64,000 bases of DNA, from the NCBI GenBank assembly GCA_937944245.1, contig CALDYY010000076.1, forward strand, positions 27,000 to 90,999, in the 5' to 3' direction. Every line of letters starts with the position of its first letter. Position 1 is the stretch's first letter. A program made the translations under genes and the position numbers. Of this stretch, positions 44,938 to 54,039 are shown piece after piece. The notes beneath the pieces are model-generated. The model made no database searches, was not told where the DNA came from, and saw only the letters and a list, made by a program, of their open reading frames with translations. Origin of the DNA: an uncultured Saprospiraceae bacterium. GTDB taxonomy: Bacteria > Bacteroidota > Bacteroidia > Chitinophagales > Saprospiraceae.

Positions 44938-47370
44938 ATGATAAAGTTTATACTTTTATCCCTGATGATGCTTATCGTACCTATGTTATTAAAAGGTCAA
45001 GCTAGCTTGTATGGAACAATAGTGAATCAAAATAACGTTCCATTAGAATTTGCAGAGATACTTTTGTTTAGAAGTGATACGTTAGCAGCGTTAACCATTA
45101 CAGAAAAAAATGGTTTATTTAGTTTCAAAAACTTAGATAAGGGCGATTATAAAATAAAAGTACAATATATTGGATATAAAAGTGTATTATTAGATTCTAT
45201 AAAAGTATCAGAAAATCAACTTGTAGAAATTGCCACTATTCAATTAATGAATGAAGCGACCAATCTGAATGAAATTATTGTAACAGCGCAAGTTCCACTA
45301 ATAGAAAGAATAGAAAATAAAATAAGAATTAATATTAGTGGAAATAATCAATTAATAGGAGATAATGGAAGAGACATTATAAAGAAATTACCCAGCGTTC
45401 AATATAATAACCTAACTGGTCAACTCCTATTGAATGGGAGACCTAATGTACAATTACAAATAGACGGAAATCTAATTCCTTTAAGTATTTCAGATGCTTT
45501 GGATTTGATTAGCACGCTACCCACCACAGATATTTTAGCAGTAGAACTTAATATGTCTCCCTCTGCTTCAAGTGATGCTTCAGGTAGTGGAGGCGTCATT
45601 AATATAATTACGACGAAGAGTTTAGGTTGGGGAAATAAATTTCAAATTAACGCTAGTGCAGGTGGCTGGAATTATGGCAGATGGCAAGGTGATGTTACAC
45701 ATTCTTTTAATCTAAAAAAAATTAGAATCACCACAGTTTATAGTTATTCAGATTTGAATACGTTTAACAGAAATACGTCTAACTTAATATTAGGAAATAA
45801 TCAGACAACTTTTGGTAATGTAAATGCAAGGTTTAATCCCTACAACTTGGATAAGCATAATCTTAGAAATGTAATAAACTGGCAAATTTCAGATAAAACA
45901 GATATTAATTTTTCAACTGTACTTTCTAATACAAAAAATAAAAACAGAACGTTTTCTGATATAGATTTGGTGAATGAAAATAACATTATAGATACTATGT
46001 TGAATTTATTTTCTATTGAAGATGGAATATCCAATAGATATTTTTTCAATTTCGGTATTGTACACCGTTTTAAAAGAAGTGAAATAAATAAGATAAACTT
46101 TTTTGTTGATTTAGTGGGTTACGACATGGATTATCAAAATCTTATTCAATCTAATTTTTTTGATAAGTCTTCTAACCAAAAACTTAGTTTACTACAAACA
46201 AGAAGCGAGACCCCCACTAATTTATCTATTTGGAGTGCAAAGTTAGATTACGAAACCTCTGCTTGGAAATTTCCACTTTCTTTTGGTGTAAAATTTTCGG
46301 ATATTAGCAACATAAACAGTGCATTTGTTGAACAGAGAGATGCTGAAAATGCTCCATGGTTGATTTCCAATCTTTTCACTAACCAAGTAGATTATAAAGA
46401 AAATATCAGTGCTGCATATATCAATTATGCACCAAAACACCTGAATACGGATTTTAACTTAGGTTTGCGTGTTGAACACACCTTCAACAAGATTGAACAA
46501 TCTAGCGATGCTATTGAAAGGACAAGGCTTGATTTTTTTCCCTCTATTGTAGCTACTAACCATCTGATTGGAGAACACTACTTGACGTTATCTTACGATA
46601 GAAGGATAGATCGCCAGTTATATGAAGATTTAAACCAATTTACTTACTTCGTTGATAACTTCACTTGGCTTCAAGGTAATCCCCTACTAAATCCACAAAT
46701 AACGAATACATTCCAAATGCTTTATAGTTATCAAAATAAGTATCAAGCAACTTTCCTGCACAGTAGGACAAAAGATGTATTTACATCAGTTGTAGCGTAC
46801 TCCCCAGAATTTGGGATAAGAAATACGACAGGGAGAATGATAAATACTCCTTTTTCCACGCTTAATGGTTTAAATTTCGTTCTACCCGAAGAGCATAAGA
46901 ACTGGACAATCACTAATGTTATTGGTATCTATCACGCAAAAAATAAACTCGAAATATCAGGCGATAATCCTATAAATTCAAAAAATTATGTTACTATACA
47001 AAGCCTACATTCATTAAACTTAAAAGATAATTGGCAACTTGGTAGTAATTTATTTTTTCAATCTTCTTTTGTTTATTCTTTTTATCGTTTTGATCCAATT
47101 TTTGTTGTTGATTTATCATTACAAAGGCAATTATTTAACGGAAAAGGAAATATAAAATTCTCTTTAACTGATGTAGGTTACTTGAATAGATATAAAGGAA
47201 ACTCCCAAAATTTTTTAACTGATGTCCAAATTATAGCCATAGAACAATGGGAGAGCAGATTATTTAGGGTTTCTCTATCTTACAAATTCGGAAATAATAA
47301 AGTTTCCGATGTAAGAGTTAATGAAATCACTACTTCTGAGAAAAATAGGATAAAACGTGATGTAAATTAA
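44938..47370 (+). CDS. Outer membrane beta-barrel protein, TonB-receptor-like
   Basis: The 810-residue product has a signal peptide (ending MLLKGQA). Residues 22-110 are a carboxypeptidase-regulatory-like domain (YGTIVNQNNVPLEFAEILLF...ISYKS-type turn GYKSVLLDSI). Residues 110-225 are a plug-like region (IEVNISG...RDIIKKLPSVQYN...DASGSGGVINIIT). The remainder is an outer-membrane beta-barrel of the OMP_b-brl_3 kind. The family is common in Bacteroidota and is often paired with two-component or ECF systems. The ligand is not known. It follows the small secreted protein gene. Confidence 0.85.
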   Translation: MIKFILLSLMMLIVPMLLKGQASLYGTIVNQNNVPLEFAEILLFRSDTLAALTITEKNGLFSFKNLDKGDYKIKVQYIGYKSVLLDSIKVSENQLVEIATIQLMNEATNLNEIIVTAQVPLIERIENKIRINISGNNQLIGDNGRDIIKKLPSVQYNNLTGQLLLNGRPNVQLQIDGNLIPLSISDALDLISTLPTTDILAVELNMSPSASSDASGSGGVINIITTKSLGWGNKFQINASAGGWNYGRWQGDVTHSFNLKKIRITTVYSYSDLNTFNRNTSNLILGNNQTTFGNVNARFNPYNLDKHNLRNVINWQISDKTDINFSTVLSNTKNKNRTFSDIDLVNENNIIDTMLNLFSIEDGISNRYFFNFGIVHRFKRSEINKINFFVDLVGYDMDYQNLIQSNFFDKSSNQKLSLLQTRSETPTNLSIWSAKLDYETSAWKFPLSFGVKFSDISNINSAFVEQRDAENAPWLISNLFTNQVDYKENISAAYINYAPKHLNTDFNLGLRVEHTFNKIEQSSDAIERTRLDFFPSIVATNHLIGEHYLTLSYDRRIDRQLYEDLNQFTYFVDNFTWLQGNPLLNPQITNTFQMLYSYQNKYQATFLHSRTKDVFTSVVAYSPEFGIRNTTGRMINTPFSTLNGLNFVLPEEHKNWTITNVIGIYHAKNKLEISGDNPINSKNYVTIQSLHSLNLKDNWQLGSNLFFQSSFVYSFYRFDPIFVVDLSLQRQLFNGKGNIKFSLTDVGYLNRYKGNSQNFLTDVQIIAIEQWESRLFRVSLSYKFGNNKVSDVRVNEITTSEKNRIKRDVN

Positions 47371-47413
47371 TATTGTTTATATGAATTTTATCTAAAATTG
47401 CCACATGCGTATG

Positions 47414-47447
47414 AGAGGCTTACCGATTTTCTTTTGAGTAAGCCTCT
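47414..47447. terminator. Hairpin between convergent genes
   Basis: AGAGGCTTAC (47414-47423) pairs perfectly with GTAAGCCTCT (47438-47447) around a 14-nt loop. It lies between the barrel gene and terC, which converge. T tracts are weak on both sides. Confidence 0.55.
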
Positions 47448-47504
47448 TACAGTTGAGTAACTAACTCATCTTATAAACCTATCATAAATTTATAACAGCA
47501 AACA

Positions 47505-48296
47505 TCACACCACATCTGGTGTCTTTCTTAAACGCATATTTAAAAACTCCACAAGCAGTGAAAATGCAATAGCGAAATATAAATAACCTTTAGGTACTTC
47601 ACCTACCTCAGCACCAAAGAGTTCGAGATGCCCTAAGTGCGCTCCCTCGATAATGAGCATGAATCCGATAAGGATTAAAAAAGCCAACCCCAACATCTGT
47701 ATCGTTGGATGCTTATTGACAAAACGTCCTACGGGAACAGCAAAAAGCATCATAATTAATACCGATACTACAATAGCAATTATCATAATCAATAATGCAC
47801 CTTGCACGCCGTTCGTCATTCCGACCGCAGTAAGAATGGAATCAAAAGAAAAAACAATGTTAATCAGCGTAATTTGAGCAATCACTTGATTTAAAGTAGC
47901 TTGTTTTTTTCCATTTTTCTTATTACTTTCAGTATGACCCCCTTCTAGTTTATGGTTGATTTCGGTAGTGCTTTTATACAAAAGGAAAAATCCACCTGCA
48001 ATAAGAATAAGGCTTTGCCCAGAAAATTCACCTTTCAACCAAGAGAAATTAAACGAAAGCCAAGGCGCTTTCAGCGCAATTAGTGCTGTGATACCAAAAA
48101 GTAGGGCAATTCTCATTAACATCGCTAGAATTAAGCCAATATTAGCAGCTTTTTTCTGCTGAGATTCAGGTAGTTTATTAGCGGTAATTGAAATAAAAAT
48201 AATATTGTCAATGCCGAGTACAATTTCTAAGAAAGTCAAAGTCAATAAACTTAGCCAAACTTCTGCACTAGCAAAATTAGGTATTATAAAATCCAT
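47505..48296 (-). CDS. TerC-family membrane protein
   Basis: This 263-residue integral membrane protein of the TerC/Alx family has the signature LEIVLGIDNIIFISI (residues 24-38) with conserved acidic residues, and a second one in NIVFSFDSILTAVGM (near residue 145). About seven hydrophobic helices are visible. Family members are linked to tellurite resistance and, in several bacteria, to manganese export that supplies exoenzymes. No ter operon genes are nearby, so metal transport is the more plausible role. Confidence 0.88.
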   Translation of the reverse strand: MDFIIPNFASAEVWLSLLTLTFLEIVLGIDNIIFISITANKLPESQQKKAANIGLILAMLMRIALLFGITALIALKAPWLSFNFSWLKGEFSGQSLILIAGGFFLLYKSTTEINHKLEGGHTESNKKNGKKQATLNQVIAQITLINIVFSFDSILTAVGMTNGVQGALLIMIIAIVVSVLIMMLFAVPVGRFVNKHPTIQMLGLAFLILIGFMLIIEGAHLGHLELFGAEVGEVPKGYLYFAIAFSLLVEFLNMRLRKTPDVV

Positions 48297-48431
48297 AGGT
48301 CAGGTTGATTATATTTTGGACAAGATTACAAATAATTTAGTACACTATTGCGTCTAAATTAGGACATCTCATTTTTTTGGTCGAATTTTAGGCTATCATT
48401 TTATTGACGTAATTATAAAAAACGTTATCTC

Positions 48432-49871
48432 ATGCGTAAACCTCTGTTACAAAGCAACTTTTGGATAATAGGCATTACTTTTTTGCTCTTCAACTATTGC
48501 TCAGCACAGTTCTCATCCACTCATACGAAGTTAAATCAGTTATACGAAAATTATCAAGAAGCTACTATTACAAACCGTTTAGTACGATATCAGAATATTG
48601 AGCCACTCATCGAAAAACGACGCAATCAAGAGGCATTCAAAGTGTTGCGTGCAGGTAGTTCCATAGAAAATAGACCTATTTATTTGGTACAAATAGGGCA
48701 AGGCAAAACAAAAGTGCTGCTTTGGTCACAAATGCACGGCGATGAGCCTACTGCTACGATGGCGCTGATGGACATATTTAACTTTTTTGAGCAAAATGAT
48801 GAACTTCAACCATTACGAAAAAAGTTACTCAGTCAGTTGTCCATTTACTTTATTCCAATGCTCAACCCTGATGGAGCAGAGCGCGTGCAGCGTCAGAATG
48901 CAATCGGTGTGGACATCAATCGCGATGCGTTACAGTTGCAAACACCTGAAGCACAGATACTAAAAAACGTTAGAGAAGAAATAAAACCAGAATGGGGCTT
49001 TAATCTGCACGACCAAAGCCGTTACTATTCAGTAGGTAGCTCCTCAAAACCTGCAACCATTTCTTTTTTAGCACCCGCTTATAATGAAAAAAAGGAAATC
49101 AATCCTATTCGCAGAGATGCCATGAAGTTGATTGTTGGCATGAATCAAGTGCTACAAAAATATATTCCTGGTCAAGTTGCCAAATATTCAGATGCTTTCG
49201 AGCCTAGAGCTTTTGGGGATAACATGCAAAAATGGGGAACAAGAACCATATTAATTGAGTCAGGAGGGCATTATGATGATTCAGATGGGCAGTACGTTCG
49301 CAAAATGAACTTTCTTGCCATTATGTGCGCCCTTGAGGAAATTGCAGATGGTAGTTACGTACGGCATAGGCTTCCAGAGTATCAGGCTATTCCGTTTAAT
49401 ACTAGAAGTTTATATGATTTAATCATCACTAATGTAAAAATACAACAACAGGATAAAATCTATAATTTAGATTTGGCATTCAATCAAAATGCAGTAGCAG
49501 GAGAAGAAAATTTCCATTATAAAGGTCAACTGGCTTATATAGGCGATTTGTCCACTTCTTTTGGATATAAAACATTCGATGCAGCCGATTATAAAATTGT
49601 GATAGGGAAAACACATCCACAAATATTTGAAAGTATTTTAGATGCTACACAAACACCTATTGAAAAGTTTTTAGCAGAAGGCTACACCACATTGCAACTT
49701 ATGAAAATGCCACCACCAGAGTATATTTTGGAAGACAGAGTTCAATTCATAATGAATGACCAAAAAATAAGAAATGATTTTCAACTGGGGTCAAATCCAT
49801 CTTTCTTCTTAGAAAGAAATGGGAAAAAAGAATATGTTGTCGTCAATGGTCAGTTGTTAAAAATAGATTAA
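48432..49871 (+). CDS. M14-family zinc carboxypeptidase
   Basis: This 479-residue secreted protein has a signal peptide ending in YCSAQ. The zinc ligands and catalytic residues of the M14 family are present: HGDE with His about 100 and Glu about 103, NPDGAERVQRQNAIGVDINRD with the substrate-binding Asn-Arg pair, His about 192 in NLHDQS, and the catalytic Glu near 275 in TILIESGG. It removes C-terminal residues from peptides outside the cytoplasm. The N-terminal pattern (ENRPIYLVQIGQGKTKVLLWSQMHGDEPT) is typical of the Bacteroidota M14 branch. The C-terminal third (about 330-479) has no recognised domain. Confidence 0.92.
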   Translation: MRKPLLQSNFWIIGITFLLFNYCSAQFSSTHTKLNQLYENYQEATITNRLVRYQNIEPLIEKRRNQEAFKVLRAGSSIENRPIYLVQIGQGKTKVLLWSQMHGDEPTATMALMDIFNFFEQNDELQPLRKKLLSQLSIYFIPMLNPDGAERVQRQNAIGVDINRDALQLQTPEAQILKNVREEIKPEWGFNLHDQSRYYSVGSSSKPATISFLAPAYNEKKEINPIRRDAMKLIVGMNQVLQKYIPGQVAKYSDAFEPRAFGDNMQKWGTRTILIESGGHYDDSDGQYVRKMNFLAIMCALEEIADGSYVRHRLPEYQAIPFNTRSLYDLIITNVKIQQQDKIYNLDLAFNQNAVAGEENFHYKGQLAYIGDLSTSFGYKTFDAADYKIVIGKTHPQIFESILDATQTPIEKFLAEGYTTLQLMKMPPPEYILEDRVQFIMNDQKIRNDFQLGSNPSFFLERNGKKEYVVVNGQLLKID

Positions 49872-49876
49872 TGATG

Positions 49877-49926
49877 AATTGCGTTTTATCAAATTTAAAC
49901 TTCTAAGTAAAGCGCAATTATTTTTT
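49877..49926 (+). terminator. Intrinsic terminator after the M14 peptidase gene
   Basis: AATTGCGTTTTA (49877-49888) pairs with TAAAGCGCAATT (49908-49919), with one wobble, followed by ATTTTTTC. It lies 6 bases after the stop codon. Confidence 0.78.
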
Positions 49927-50001
49927 CTCCTTTTTTGCACTTAACTACCCAACCCTTTTAAAATAGTTGCTCGTCTAGTAAAGTAAATCAAATAACATAC
50001 A

Positions 50002-51288
50002 ATGATGAAGCAGCAAATTTCAATTTCATGCCTATTTAGCCTCTTGATGAGTGCCTTTTTACTGCAAGGATGCTTGCAAGATAAATGCGAAGCTACACAA
50101 ACTTTCATTCGTTACACGCCTATTTACAAGCAAGTGGATGAAATTCGACTGAATGTAAAAGCGGAAGCGGCTCAACCGCTTAAAAATCCGGGTAAGATTT
50201 ATGCGTATAAACAATATTTTTTTATAAATGAAATAAGAAATGGAATTCACATTATAGATAATTCCAATCCAAAAGCACCGCAAAAGAAAGCGTTTATAAA
50301 AATTCCGGGCAATGTAGATATTGCGATAAAAGGAGATATTCTATACGCCGATAATTATATTGACCTTATTGCTATTGACATTAGCCAACCTGAACAGCCT
50401 AAATTGGTGCATCGAGAACAAGATATATTCAATAGCTTTACGCAAGACCGCGATTTAGGCTATTTAGTACATTTCGAGGAAAGCCTTGAAACAACGGAAA
50501 TTGCCTGCGACGACCCTCGATTCAGAGATGGCTTTTTCTGGCGTGGTAGAGACTTGTTTGCTAGAAATGATTTCTTAGCTTCTGCCGAATTTGGTGGAGC
50601 TTCTAAAACGGGAAGTAATAGCAGCAATACAGGAGTAGCAGGCTCTATGGCTCGTTTTGGAATTTATCAAGATTTTTTATATACCATAGACCAAGTACAA
50701 CTTAAAGTATTTAATATTGAAAAATTAAGTTCTCCAAGATTTATCAATGATGTGAATGTGGGTTGGGGAATTGAAACTATTTTTCCTTATAAAGACAAAT
50801 TATTTATTGGCGCAGTAGATGGATTATATATTTTTGAAAACTCCTCCCCTACTCAACCTCGACAACTTTCTAAATTCACTCATGCACGCGCTTGCGACCC
50901 TGTTGTAGTGGATGACAATACAGCTTATGTAACGTTAAGAAGTGGCAATCAATGTGATGGATTCAATAATCAGCTAGATATTGTAGATATTACAGATTTG
51001 TTACGTCCTTCTTTGATAAAGACCCATGCCATGCAAAATCCTCATGGTTTGGCATTAAAAGAAAAAGTTGTATTCATCTGCGATGGAGAACATGGTTTAA
51101 AATCATATAATGTAGAAGATCCTTTAAATATTAAACTACTCGATCATAAAAAAATAGCCACTTACGATGCCATTCTATTACCACAAAATAATCTTTTAAT
51201 GGTGATTGGCAAAGATGGATTTTATCAATATGATGTTGAAAATCCAAAAGATATGAAACAACTGAGCTTTATGCCAGTAGAAAAATAA
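50002..51288 (+). CDS. LVIVD-repeat lipoprotein
   Basis: This 428-residue lipoprotein has a lipobox in LLQGC (Cys about 24). The body contains LVIVD-type repeats, each with a strand followed by an I-D-I/N-S-x-P-x-x-P motif (IHIIDNSNPKAPQKKAFIKI, LIAIDISQPEQPKLVHRE, LDIVDITDLLRPSLIKTHAM, LKSYNVEDPLNIKLLD). These repeats probably form a beta-propeller exposed at the cell surface. No enzymatic motif is seen, and the ligand is unknown. A perfect hairpin follows, and the next gene is in the same direction. Confidence 0.85.
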   Translation: MMKQQISISCLFSLLMSAFLLQGCLQDKCEATQTFIRYTPIYKQVDEIRLNVKAEAAQPLKNPGKIYAYKQYFFINEIRNGIHIIDNSNPKAPQKKAFIKIPGNVDIAIKGDILYADNYIDLIAIDISQPEQPKLVHREQDIFNSFTQDRDLGYLVHFEESLETTEIACDDPRFRDGFFWRGRDLFARNDFLASAEFGGASKTGSNSSNTGVAGSMARFGIYQDFLYTIDQVQLKVFNIEKLSSPRFINDVNVGWGIETIFPYKDKLFIGAVDGLYIFENSSPTQPRQLSKFTHARACDPVVVDDNTAYVTLRSGNQCDGFNNQLDIVDITDLLRPSLIKTHAMQNPHGLALKEKVVFICDGEHGLKSYNVEDPLNIKLLDHKKIATYDAILLPQNNLLMVIGKDGFYQYDVENPKDMKQLSFMPVEK

Positions 51289-51308
51289 TGGATAATCAAC
51301 GACAATAG

Positions 51309-51332
51309 AAGGAGTGTATTAATACACTCCTT
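51309..51332 (+). terminator. Palindromic terminator after the LVIVD gene
   Basis: AAGGAGTGTA (51309-51318) and TACACTCCTT (51323-51332) form a perfect stem around TTAA and are followed by an A/T-rich stretch ending in TTTT. It lies 20 bases after the stop codon. Confidence 0.75.
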
Positions 51333-51363
51333 ATCTATATTTTAATCAAAACTAGCTTTTAAT

Positions 51364-52131
51364 ATGAAAAAAATAATCCTCTTATTTTGTGCTGTATTAT
51401 GCTTTTTAGCTGTTCATGCGCAAGATAATACAACAAGTTTAGAAGCCTTAGACATACTCTACCTCAAAGATGGCAATGCTTTGAAAGGCAGGATATTAAA
51501 ATATCAACCTAACCACTCTTTAAAATTTCAGTTGCAAAGTGGAAAAAAAATGACTTTTCCCGTTTTACAAATTGATTCTATAAAACAAATTAATGCTCCT
51601 ATTATTGCGCCTACTAGAGAATTTATTACTAAAGAAAAAGGCTGGTACAATACCACTTATGCTAGTGCTTTAATTGGCACTACGCCCTGGAACAATGAAC
51701 CCACAATAGGGATAGGTATAAATAATACAGTGGGTTATCAATTTAACCCTAAATGGGCTTTAGGTTTAGGGACAGGCTTAGATTATTATTACATTGCCCA
51801 ACGAGAAATTATATTACCCTTTTACGCAGAAGGTAGATATTATATGGAATTAAATCCTTCGATGAAGCCATTTTTAATGCTTTCTGGAGGTTACGGCATC
51901 GCTTTAAACGACAATAACTTAGCCGTAGAAGGCATTAAAGGTGGTTGGATGTATCATCCTGCTATTGGTTTTTTATTTGGAAAAGATTCATTTAGAAAAT
52001 GGCAATTTGACGCTGGCATTAGAGTACAACAGGCTACTTTTCAATTTGATGTGCCTTGGGCAGATAGAAATAATATCATTCATAAAATGCTGTATCAGCG
52101 ATTTACAATGAGGTTAGGTTTATTTTTTTAA
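51364..52131 (+). CDS. Outer-membrane-like beta-barrel protein, unknown function
   Basis: This 255-residue secreted protein has a signal peptide ending AVHAQD. Residues 25-75 form a small N-terminal region (IVLYLKDGNALKGRILKYQP-type segment with KMTFPVLQIDSIKQI). Residues 95-255 are strand-rich with aromatic girdles (TVGYQFNPKWALGLGTGLDYYYIAQREIILPFYAEGRYYMELNPSMKPFLML) and end in MRLGLFF, as in small porin-like barrels. It is followed after 21 bases by the ECF sigma factor gene, so it may be part of the regulon controlled by that sigma factor or a sensor component. Confidence 0.65.
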   Translation: MKKIILLFCAVLCFLAVHAQDNTTSLEALDILYLKDGNALKGRILKYQPNHSLKFQLQSGKKMTFPVLQIDSIKQINAPIIAPTREFITKEKGWYNTTYASALIGTTPWNNEPTIGIGINNTVGYQFNPKWALGLGTGLDYYYIAQREIILPFYAEGRYYMELNPSMKPFLMLSGGYGIALNDNNLAVEGIKGGWMYHPAIGFLFGKDSFRKWQFDAGIRVQQATFQFDVPWADRNNIIHKMLYQRFTMRLGLFF

Positions 52132-52152
52132 ATGCTAAGAAGCTAAATATCC

Positions 52153-52701
52153 GTGCGTTATACAGAGCAAGACATGATACAAGGCTGCATTAGGAACGAG
52201 CGTTTTTTTCAAGAAATGCTCTATCGCAAATACTTTGCCAGTATGATGACGCTTTGCATGCGCCACGCTTGCGACCAAGATACTGCTACTCAAATTTTAA
52301 ATAATGGCTTTTTGAAAATTTTTAAAAAGCTAGATACTTTTTCTCAAAAAGGATCACTGGAAAGTTGGATTAGAAGTATTATTTATAATTGTATTTCAGA
52401 TTATTATAGAAGTCAATCTAAACAAATTCGCTTTTTAGATTTAGCAGATAAAGAAAGTAGCTTAGATGAAAGCGTCTTACATCAACTTTATTTTGAAGAT
52501 ATTATACAATTAGTGGATGATTTACCACCTGCTACCCAAAGTGTATTTATGCTTTATGCAATCGAAGGATATAATCATCGCGAAATTGGCGAAAGATTAA
52601 ATATTAGCGAAGGAACATCGAAATGGCATCTTTCGGCTGCCAGAAAACAACTAAAAGAACTTATTGAAAAAAATTATAAAACAGCATATAATGCAAGTTG
52701 A
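52153..52701 (+). CDS. ECF RNA polymerase sigma factor (sigma-70 family)
   Basis: ECF sigma factors direct RNA polymerase to stress or surface regulons after release from an anti-sigma factor. The 182-residue product has region 2 (ILNNGFLKIFKKLDTFSQKGSLESWIRSIIYNCISDYYR, about 48-87) and region 4 (LPPATQSVFMLYAIEGYNHREIGERLNISEGTSKWHLSAARKQLKEL, about 126-172). The start is GTG at 52153; ATG at 52174 is an alternative. Its last 11 bases overlap the start of a membrane protein gene, the usual position of the cognate anti-sigma factor. The barrel gene at 51364 precedes it. Confidence 0.9.
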   Translation: MRYTEQDMIQGCIRNERFFQEMLYRKYFASMMTLCMRHACDQDTATQILNNGFLKIFKKLDTFSQKGSLESWIRSIIYNCISDYYRSQSKQIRFLDLADKESSLDESVLHQLYFEDIIQLVDDLPPATQSVFMLYAIEGYNHREIGERLNISEGTSKWHLSAARKQLKELIEKNYKTAYNAS

Positions 52702-53860
52702 GCCAAATAAATTTGACGACGAATTTATGGACAAAGCATGGCAGCAAATGGCGGTCATCTTAGATAAAGAAATGCCCGTAAAAAAGCGAAGACGTTTTCT
52801 ATGGATATGGTTCTTACTGGGTTTTGGTATTTTAGTGGGTGCTGGAATTGTCTATCGGATGAATACGCCTTTACATCAAGAACCTAGAAAAAAAGAAATA
52901 AATAATGCAGTAGTTATACCTACTGAACAGGCTCAACTCAATGTTTTAAAAGAGAATTTAAAGAACTCCATTATAAAAAATAACCAAACAAGTTTTAATC
53001 GTATTCGACCAAATAACTATGTAGGCAATCAGCAAATAAATGGTGATTTATTGTCATCATTTATAAGTAAAACATTAGTTAAAGAAAGTGAAAACTTAAG
53101 TCAAATAACGGCAGATACCATACAGCAATTTATAACAGCAAAAGAAACTGTTGTAACAAAAGAGCAAGAAATCACCGATTTTATTCCTGATGTAGTTATT
53201 CCCTTGAGCAGTGACTCCATTAAACCAATTTTCTTTTCTAAAAACGAATATAGTATTGCCACATCAATTAATAAAGCAAGAAAAAATAATTTTCAGTACG
53301 GTATAAATACTGGAATGTATTATGCTTCCAATCAACAAAATGGTATGTTTGGAGAGCTTTTTATTAAATATAAATTAGCCCAAAAATGGCAAATAAATGT
53401 AGGTAGCAATTACTTTCAACCCATTCATTTAAGCATCGCCGCTAGTGATGAAGCAGCAGCAATGGATAGCTCCTCTGCAAGAGGAAGCCTAACGACGAGT
53501 TCTAATGAGCAAGATACCAAAGAAAGCAAAGAATTTTTAATGAACAACGATTACGCTTTTGTACAATTTCCTTTACAACTGGAATATAAGTTATCCAATC
53601 GTTGGTATATAGCGTCGGGATTAGCTTGGACTATTCCATTGGAACGTAAAAAGAATCAAAATCAATTACAGGAACATTTCTCTTCCAATCCAACAATTAG
53701 CAATGAGTTAATTACACCTTCTCCTTACTTAAGTTGGATGCTGGGTACACACTATCAATTTCACCCAAAATGGGGAATGCAATTGCAGTATCAACATAAT
53801 TTAACAGGCTATCAAAATAGTCTATTATTGGGTGGTATTAACTATCGTTTAGGAAGATAA
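52691..53860 (+). CDS. Probable anti-sigma-like membrane protein with porin-like C-domain
   Basis: The start is ATG at 52691, overlapping the sigma gene by 11 bases; an upstream TTG in frame is less likely. The 389-residue product has a short cytoplasmic N-part (VEPNKFDDEFMDKAWQQMAVIL), one membrane helix at about residues 38-60 (FLWIWFLLGFGILVGAGIVY), a linker, and a C-terminal domain (about 190-389) rich in beta-barrel strands (YGINTGMYYASNQQNGMFGELFIKYK, FVQFPLQLEYKLSNRWYIASGL, LGGINYRLGR). The location and topology fit an anti-sigma partner, but I see no classical zinc-binding anti-sigma motif. The porin-like C-terminus of a single-helix inner-membrane protein is unusual. Confidence 0.68.
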   Translation: MQVEPNKFDDEFMDKAWQQMAVILDKEMPVKKRRRFLWIWFLLGFGILVGAGIVYRMNTPLHQEPRKKEINNAVVIPTEQAQLNVLKENLKNSIIKNNQTSFNRIRPNNYVGNQQINGDLLSSFISKTLVKESENLSQITADTIQQFITAKETVVTKEQEITDFIPDVVIPLSSDSIKPIFFSKNEYSIATSINKARKNNFQYGINTGMYYASNQQNGMFGELFIKYKLAQKWQINVGSNYFQPIHLSIAASDEAAAMDSSSARGSLTTSSNEQDTKESKEFLMNNDYAFVQFPLQLEYKLSNRWYIASGLAWTIPLERKKNQNQLQEHFSSNPTISNELITPSPYLSWMLGTHYQFHPKWGMQLQYQHNLTGYQNSLLLGGINYRLGR

Positions 53861-53868
53861 AATTGAAT

Positions 53869-53892
53869 TTGACATTAGTTTTCTAATGTCAA
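53869..53892 (+). terminator. Intrinsic terminator after the sigma operon
   Basis: TTGACATTAG (53869-53878) pairs perfectly with CTAATGTCAA (53883-53892) around TTTT. No long T tract follows, so efficiency is uncertain. Confidence 0.6.
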
Positions 53893-53980
53893 TCAAATAT
53901 TAGTTATTATCTATCAGAAAATTTTAAATGAGTAACATTTCAATCTATTAAGAAACAAGCGTTTTTTAATAAAGCATTTT

Positions 53981-54012
53981 TTTGTTTTATTAAAACAATA
54001 TGTATATCTTTG
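53981..54012 (+). promoter_or_regulatory. Consensus promoter of the 54040 gene
   Basis: TTTG (53981-53984), 20 bases, then TATCTTTG (54005-54012) is a full match to the Bacteroidota promoter. It overlaps a possible upstream TTG start codon at 54010, which therefore cannot be the true start; the ATG at 54040 is 27 bases downstream. Confidence 0.78.
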
Positions 54013-54039
54013 TACCAAATTCATAGTCAAAGGTTTACC

